Of a stretch of 64,000 nt of DNA, positions 57,590 to 64,000 are shown piece after piece. The DNA lies in the NCBI GenBank assembly GCA_028564705.1, contig JAPXFQ010001355.1, forward strand, positions 620,001 through 684,000, given 5' to 3'. The first letter of the stretch is position 1, and each line of letters opens with the position of its first letter. Source of the stretch: Apricaphanius iberus (lineage: Eukaryota; Chordata; Actinopteri; Cyprinodontiformes; Aphaniidae). Below the pieces are notes generated by a model. That model searched no databases and was not told the origin of the DNA. It saw nothing but the letters and a program-made list of their open reading frames with translations. Position numbers and translations under genes: made by a program.

Positions 57590-58230
57590 AAGTGACACAA
57601 CTGCAGACACAAACAATTTTCAATAAGAAGTTTATTTAGGTGCGGGTCCAGGAATGGAGGAATGGGATCAGAGGACTAGGATGATGACCACTGGAAGAAG
57701 CAGGTAAGTGATTAGCCGTAGGATAATCCGACAGGCAAAGTCTGAATGGAGATGTTCTTACTGATTTGCTCGAGGATGGACGTCTGGGAGGTTTAGGAGT
57801 CTGCGGGCTGGGATTGGCTGAGGAAAAGGGGTCGTATGAATGATTCCGATCAGAGAGAGAGTCTGATGTTTGGTTTCAGGAGACCGGGTTGGAGGGTGGC
57901 AGGCGGCGGTGGCATGGACAGGTGAATCTGCGTTGGAGGCTGACCAGAGGATAATCCGGGGAAGCCTGGGTTGGCAGGGAATAATCTTCAGCGATTCTAA
58001 ACATTCACTTAAATTGACCACGTTACCACGCTAGGAGCGAGAACAATCTGGCATCAGCCTCGCGGAGTTGCCCTCCTTATGAACTGGAGCCCATGATGAG
58101 GCAGATGGGCGACACCTGTGGCAGCGCTGGCCCACCACCCTGGAATGAGAAGTAAGGAGAAAAGCAAAAAACCAGTACACAATAAACAGACTCCTAACAC
58201 AATATGGTAGCTTTGATAAAACCTCTGTGA
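57590..58230. repeat. Probable dispersed repeat
   Basis: Begins with tgacacaactgcagacacaa followed by agtttatttaggtgcgggtc and ends with gaagtaaggagaaaagcaaa and cagactcctaacac. The layout resembles 32795-33122 and 42630-42990. Minus-strand frames of 60-90 codons lack motifs. Confidence 0.45.
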
Positions 58231-60126
58231 GAAGTACATCAAGTAAGGGAATTATCGAGGTTTTGAGCAACAGATTATGTTGGATTGTGTATTATTTTAC
58301 CCTTGTGGATGTCAAAAGACAGTTTTTGTTCGAGATGGCTCTGTTCTGGTAAGGATGTGGCTTCGAAAAGCGAGTTGCACGTTATTTCCTATTCGAGTGG
58401 TTTTACAAAAGCTTTTACTGCGTCTTCAGTTATGATTGTATCTTCAATTTGCATACATCAGTGGAATCACAAGAATCTCTCACGAGCTCTCAATGTGACC
58501 ATCTATATGTACAGAAAAAAAGGCATATGTGACCCAGAAGAATGTGACATGCCGCCAACAGGACGTGGAAGATTAACTGGTTAAACAAAAAGTGTGTTTA
58601 CCTCCATCTGTCCCCCCCAGGATAAGTGACAGTCTCCCCAGCTAATTCCTCAAGAACAGGTCTGTATAAAAGGATTAAAAAAAAAGTCAATGTAAATTGT
58701 AATATAAGTGCCCTCTTCAATCTGCTGTTTTTGCGAGAATATAAAGAAAACTTACGTTCCGGTTAGTTGAACTTCCTCCGACTGATCTGCAGACTTTGCC
58801 TTTTGGCATTTTAAAAGTAGCCATAAGCAGAGTGTCGCACATTTGCCGGGACGGGAAATAGCTGTGTAAACCTTGAACTCACTACCAGCTGCTTCTGTTG
58901 GACATGAAATAATCCATCAATTAGTCTGTAACCTTCAGGTGGTGCAATCATCTTTGCTCAAGCTGGCATGCTGCTGATTTAATCATTCGACACGTTTTCC
59001 CTGCAGAGGGTATATTAACAGTGGCACAACGTGGCCTTTAGAAAGATTGTTGCGCAGTGTAAACAGGGTGCACTGACTAGCATCAATTCTGTTAATATGT
59101 GCGAATGAGGAGCAACTGTTTCTTTTGATCAAATAGCATTTCTATGGTTAGACAACTGCAAGCCTCACTGCACAGTCGCAGTTCTCTGTCAGCTCACTGC
59201 AAAAAAAAATGACCTCTTCAACTAAGGGCACCCCAAGAGAACCCACTCAGCTGAAAATGCTCCCATTTACTGTCCAGGGTGATTTTTTGAAATGATCGAT
59301 TTGCAAGATGGAATGAAAAAAAACAAAAAAACAATGAGCTGACATTTTCAGGGCACAGGGTTGCCTATGGAGAAACACAAAAACATCAGTGACATTTAAA
59401 AAATAATGAAGGAATGAATGCTCTCAGTAACGTGTTCAGCATAGAATGCGTTTTGGTCCCAGGGAAAGTTTTCACTCTGCACCCACGGAGCCAGCCATGC
59501 TTTCTCTGTCTGTCTCTCTGTCGGGCTGAGCAGCTTTCGAAGTAAAAAGCGCCTGACGTGCTAGCCGACACGACTTTCACCGTTCTGGGAAATTATGTAT
59601 ACAGATGTAATGTCAAAGCATGCGTGGCCCTCTGGAGCAGACAGTGTCAGAGAGCAAGGCTGATGACACTTAATGCACTTTTCTACAGAGGAGAAAAAGC
59701 TGTAAATATCTGCTTTGTGATAATCTCGGTCGGAGAAAAGTTGACCTCGGATTTCTCAAAACACTGTTCCTTTATGGGGGGTTTTTCTGAAGTCAAAAAA
59801 ATAACTACGATGAAAAAAAAAATTGTATATAACTATCCTCTTAGTTCAGTATAGATTATTAAATAAACGTGGAAGAAGGTGATTTCAAGTGGAACATTCA
59901 ACTATAAATATGGATTTTGTTACTGAGACTGTAGCAGCACGTTAACAATCACGTCAAGGCATGATGAGTTTTCTTCAAATGTGAAGAAGAAACATAAAAA
60001 TCATTTTAGAGCTGAGCACAAGAAAATAGTTGTGTATTACTTATGAATCCTATACTAAAACATTGAAAAGCTGCACCGACGATGTGAACATGTGTACCTT
60101 TATGCCCTTACAGTGTTCCTCTAGGG
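58231..60126. other. Non-coding DNA, no gene seen
   Basis: No supported frame. 59545-59720 looks single-copy and GC-balanced. Confidence 0.4.
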
Positions 60127-61509
60127 ATGAAACGATACCACTTTTTTCAAACCGATATGGCACCGATACTTGCCGATACTGATTACCAATGCCGATACCA
60201 TGTTAACCATTAACAGATACTTGAAATGCAGACAATCTGCCAGAAGATTTTTACAGAAAATGTTAGTTTTGTGGGCTTTTGGGGGTATGGGGTACCAGGC
60301 CCTTTGATACGGGCTGTTAGGTCCCTATATGAACGGTGTCAGAGTCTGGTTCGCACTGCCGGCAGTAAGTCGGAGTCATTTCCGGTGAGAGCTGGACTCC
60401 GTCAAGGTTGCCCTTTGTCACCGGTCCTGTTCATAATGTTTATGGACAGGATTTCTAGGCGCAGCCAAGGTGTTGAGGCGATCCGTTATGGTGACCTCAA
60501 GATCGGTCTCTGCTTTTCGCAGATGATGTGGTCTTGTTGGCTTCATCTGAACGTGATGTACAGCTCTCGTTGGAGCGGTTCGCAGCCGAGTGTGAAGCGG
60601 CTGGGATGAGGATCAGCACCTCCAAATCCGAGACCATGGTCTTGGGCCGGAAAAGGGTAGAGTGCCTTCTCCGGGTCGGGGATGAGGTCCTTCCTCAAGT
60701 GGGGGAGTTTAGGTATCTGGGGGTCTTGTTCACGAATGAGGGAAAAATGGAGCGGGAGACTGATGGACGGATTGGTAAGGCGTCTGCAGTTATGCGGGCG
60801 CTGTACCGGTCTGTCGTGGTGAAGATAGAGCTGAGCCGAAAGGCAAAGCTCTCAATTTACCGGTGGATCTACGTTCCTACCCTCATCTATGGTCACAAAC
60901 GCTGGGTGGTGACCGAAAGAACGAGATCGCGGATGCAGGCGGCTCCGTAGGGTGGCTGGGCTCTCCCTTAGAGTTAGGGTGAGAAGCTCGGTCATCCGGA
61001 AGGGGTCAGAGTAGAGCCGCTGCTCCTCCACATCGAGAGGAGCCAGTTGAGGTGGCTCGGGCATCTGGTCAGGATGCCTCCTGGACGCCTCCCTGGTGAG
61101 GTGTTCTGGGCACGTCCCACCGGGAGGAGACCCAGGGGAAGACCCAGGACTCGCTGGAGGGATTATGTCTCCCAGCTGGCCTGGGAACGCCTCGGGATTC
61201 CTCCCGAGGAGCTGGCCCAAGTAGCCGGGGAGAGGGAAGTCTGGGCCTCTCTGCTTAGGCTACTGCCCCCACGACCCGACCCCGGATAAGCGGAAGATGA
61301 TGGATGGATGGGCTTTTTTAAGTCATCTTTTATTTTTTATCTAATTCACCATCATTTGTTTTAACAAGCAGAGAGGAAAATAAAAAACTGTCTTCAAATT
61401 CATTGGATTTTCCGTGCGGTAGAAGTATCAGCATTGGTACTCGATATCGGCAAGTACTCAGATCCAAGGATCAGGACCGTATCGGTTTGAAAAAGTGGTA
61501 TCATTCCAT
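60127..61509. repeat. Inverted-repeat element hosting a Rex3 insertion
   Basis: gataccacttttttcaaacc (from 60135) and the inverted cggtttgaaaaagtggtatc (to 61502) form terminal repeats around short flanks rich in cgatact/cgatatcgg. The Rex3 LINE lies between them, so the original element was about 350 bp. Confidence 0.75.
60281..61309 (+). pseudogene. Rex3 LINE (RTE clade), 5'-truncated
   Basis: Reverse-transcriptase fragment of the fish Rex3 family, ending in ggataagcggaag and GATG repeats. The target duplication gggctttt is at 60273-60280 and 61310-61317. LRQGCPLSPVLF precedes the catalytic FADD sequence (tttc-gca-gat-gat near 60518), but the frames at 60226-60609 and 60528-60950 do not join, so an indel breaks the enzyme just at that site. 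A C-terminal piece is at 61047-61289. The 5' half of the element, including the endonuclease, is missing. Confidence 0.92.
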
Positions 61510-61639
61510 TGCATACAGAAAACTTGTCAGCAGAAGACAAACTTTCCTACGTATTTTTTTTTCAATATAATACCAATACTTACGATAGGTTAATGAATAG
61601 ATATATCTTACAACAAGCTAAAAGCATAACGAAATTTTA

Positions 61640-61805
61640 CTCAAGTAAGAGTAGCGATACTTCATAATAATACTACTAAAGTAAAAGTAAAAAGTACAGC
61701 ACAGCAGAACTACTCTTAAAAATATTTTTTTTTCAAAAAGTTACTCCACTAAATGTAACTGAGTACAAGTAAAAAGTTACTACTCGACCTGAGTTCTGAG
61801 TTCTT
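61640..61805. repeat. AAAAGTA/ACTCAAGTA-type dispersed repeat
   Basis: tttactcaagtaagagtagc, agtaaaagtaaaaagtac and actgagtacaagtaaaaagt are repeated motifs of a common fish short repeat. Ends not resolved. Confidence 0.55.
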
Positions 61806-62159
61806 CTCAGTTGTAGGTCCATAGGACAATGGTAAGGTACGGATAGGGTGGAATTACTGGCATCACACAACAGAATCCATTAATTGCAGACAGAAAAACC
61901 TCATTGCTTGCGACAAGCATGAGACATGCTAGTTGTGAGAATCCAACTGGTTGTAGAAATGCTCTACCGAATACTGCGGAGCATAAAATAAACTATCGCA
62001 CTCAGCGGAAACAAGGAATAACACGCTGGCGTAGAGGTGTGACACTGTGTACATGCATATGTTTAAAGATTTTCTTTTGGGGAGGGGGGTTGCACACAGA
62101 AATACTTATTGAGGAAAAGTGATGGTAGCCTTCTTTCAACCAGCTGAGCGTTAGAGCAA

Positions 62160-63180
62160 AGCACCAAGTGGAGCAGATGCAGAGCTGCGAGTGCCCGGCA
62201 AAATATTTGGGACGGTTGATTTTCCTTCATTTGCGGGTGATCTACTAACATTGCCTGAACATTCATAACAGGCGCAAGGAGCAATATTCAAATGAGGACT
62301 TTGCGGCTGCTATGAGCTGCGCCACGGCTAGAGATGAGGAACATGTGCATGAATCATGATGCATCTTTGGCACAAAAAAGGGGGGGGGGGACTAGACGGA
62401 TAACAATTCTATGACTTTTACAGTGTTACATACTACTTGGCTAGAATGTTGCCAATTACATTTCTCGTTTGTCAGCAATAAACTTAATGCGTGCTGTGTA
62501 CACGCGCTGCTCTCTGCTCCATGCCAGCATCGTAATCCAGTGTCAGATTTATTAAAGTTGCAGCATGTCCAGAACAAGGTCACTAAGATGTCCATAGTGT
62601 AGTAATGTTGGTGAAATGCATATCACTGTATCATGGCCTCTGTTAAATGTCAAGTTGGAGTAGAAAAAAGTTATCTTGAAAATGCTTAATCTGAATTGGT
62701 GCAGACACGCTAAGAGCACAATGGGTTATGATGCGTCTTTGGGGGAAAAACAGCTAAATATTTACAAAACTTTCAGTTTTATGGTCATTAGTGTTAATTA
62801 CTATTAGGTAGAATGTGTCTTAATTAAATTTTTTGTTTGTCAATAATAAACTTACGCTGAATGTGGTGGCGCAAAGTAAAGACATGCCTTTCAGAACTGG
62901 AAAACATTGACGCTAAAATAGCCAGCGCAAACATTTTGATGTTTACTAAAATCACACGCCTGGAATGCCTTCTTATTTGTCTGTTCTGCTCCCGATATTT
63001 TGCGTCTCCTGAAAGAATATTGCAAAAACAGCATGGGGGAAAGCACTAAAATGGATTGCATGCATCTTGCTTCAGGTTTAACAGGCACAATGCTCTCTGC
63101 ACCATGTTAGTAAAACAGCTACAGCCTGTTTTTGCGACGCTGTGCGGTTTGCACCTGTTTTAACTAGCGCAAACAAAAAG
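62160..63180 (-). repeat. Dispersed repeat, copy 2
   Basis: Antisense partner of 52780-53540: ttcatttgcgggtgatctac, gtgtacacgcgctgctctct, ttatgatgcgtctttggggg and ttttaactagcgcaaac. It is somewhat longer than copy 1, with an internal segment near 62900-63060 not seen there. Confidence 0.7.
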
Positions 63181-63349
63181 CAAAAACATTAAAATCGTTT
63201 ATTTGGCCTACATAGAGTTTTAGGTGTTATGGCGGTCACAATATCAAACATACTGTCATAAATTAAATGGAAAGTCTATCCTTATGTGCTTTTTTCTAAG
63301 CCAACGCAGGGAGAAATTTTCACCGGATTTGCTGTCTCGATTATGTGTA

Positions 63350-64000
63350 CACTGTAAAAAAAAAAGAAGGGCTGACTGAACTTAAAAAAAGTAAGGCAAC
63401 CAGCTGCAAAGCCTTTTTGAGTAAACTCAACTAATGTGCTTACATTGTGTGAACCTAAAAAAAGAGGTTAAATAGAAGCAGAATCTTAAATTCAACAAAC
63501 TTAAGATAGTTAGTCAGGTCTACTCATGTCTCTGAGCTAACACAACTTATATTGTTAAGTTGAAACTAAATATTTGATCAACAACTTAAATGTGTGAATG
63601 AGTCTAAAAATTGACTCAGGAGTTTACTTCGAAATGCTTTGCAGCTGGTTGACTTATTAAGTTTGCTTAGCTACTCATTTTGACAACTCAGTGCACTTTA
63701 GAGGGGAACACATTTATGTAGTGATATGGTTACATGTATAGCAGAAGCTGGATGAGAACCTATGACCCTATGATTACAAGCAAACTACTCCACCCACCAA
63801 GCCACAGTCACCCACAGATGTTTAATGGTAACTTAACTAGGAGTACAGTAACTTAAAAAGAGCTTCTATTCTACTGTTTAAATGTTTTCAGTGATTTTTA
63901 CCCTAATATTCATTTATTTATGTTCTCAAGTGTTTGCAAATCTATTTTAATGTAATTAAATAAGAGGAAAATCTACCTCCAGGCTCTCCTTATCTAAGTA
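63350..64000 (+). repeat. Composite tRNA-like repeat, cut by the window end
   Basis: An inverted-repeat block (63372-63660; arms aggcaaccagctgcaaagc and gctttgcagctggttgactt), then a tRNA-like block read on the minus strand (antisense of 63740-63815, with box-A-like tggcttggtgggtggagtag and box-B-like ggttctcatcc), then the tail ctccttatctaagta at the last base. Same order as the antisense copy at 56570-57422. Confidence 0.78.

Overview
This is vertebrate nuclear DNA, almost certainly from a ray-finned (teleost) fish and probably a percomorph. The basis is the repeat content: a Rex3 non-LTR element with its GATG tail, CR1/L2-type LINEs, two different Tc1-like transposons, a Harbinger-like TTA-flanked element, many tRNA-like short repeats and a gamma-like fish endogenous retrovirus (ERV). 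I found no convincing host protein-coding exon in 64 kb. Almost every recognisable coding stretch belongs to a mobile element, so the window reads as an intergenic, repeat-filled region.

The dominant feature is an ERV on the minus strand (2203-12716), bounded by 4-bp ACGT target-site duplications. Its LTRs begin TG and end CA. In viral order it has the 5' LTR (12180-12716), an unusually long leader of about 2.75 kb, gag (7403-9427), an amber TAG in frame with pol, a pol carrying a large in-frame deletion (most of protease, all of reverse transcriptase and the start of RNase H are missing), integrase in a shifted frame (5536-about 6770), an env split by a frameshift at a run of seven G (3476-5522), and the 3' LTR (2203-2748). 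It cannot replicate on its own because reverse transcriptase is gone. The ERV sits inside an older short inverted-repeat element.

12.9-20 kb: a CR1/L2-type LINE 3' half, a short inverted-repeat transposon, and a three-layer nest in which a Tc1-like transposon (16717-19869) was hit by a GC-rich poly(A) retroposon, which was itself hit by an LTR element now reduced to a solo LTR (18969-19574).

20-36 kb: mostly unannotatable DNA with scattered short repeats, a truncated Rex3 end, tRNA-like repeats, a polypurine minisatellite (34272-34701), and a GC-rich, apparently single-copy block at 30950-31560 with a striking nested hairpin. That block is the best candidate here for host regulatory DNA.

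36-49 kb: an antisense CR1/L2 LINE, a 2.0-kb Harbinger-like non-autonomous element (38815-40858), a decayed Tc1/mariner copy with DD36E catalytic spacing (43009-about 44170), another LINE copy ending in a long TA microsatellite, and a second copy of the poly(A) retroposon end.

49-64 kb: a complete solo LTR (51204-51784) with CTAC duplications, two inverted copies of one dispersed repeat (52780-53540 and 62160-63180), a composite tRNA-like repeat present three times in the window, and a Rex3 copy (60281-61309) inserted into a short inverted-repeat element. Divergence, indels and frame breaks suggest that all these elements are inactive.
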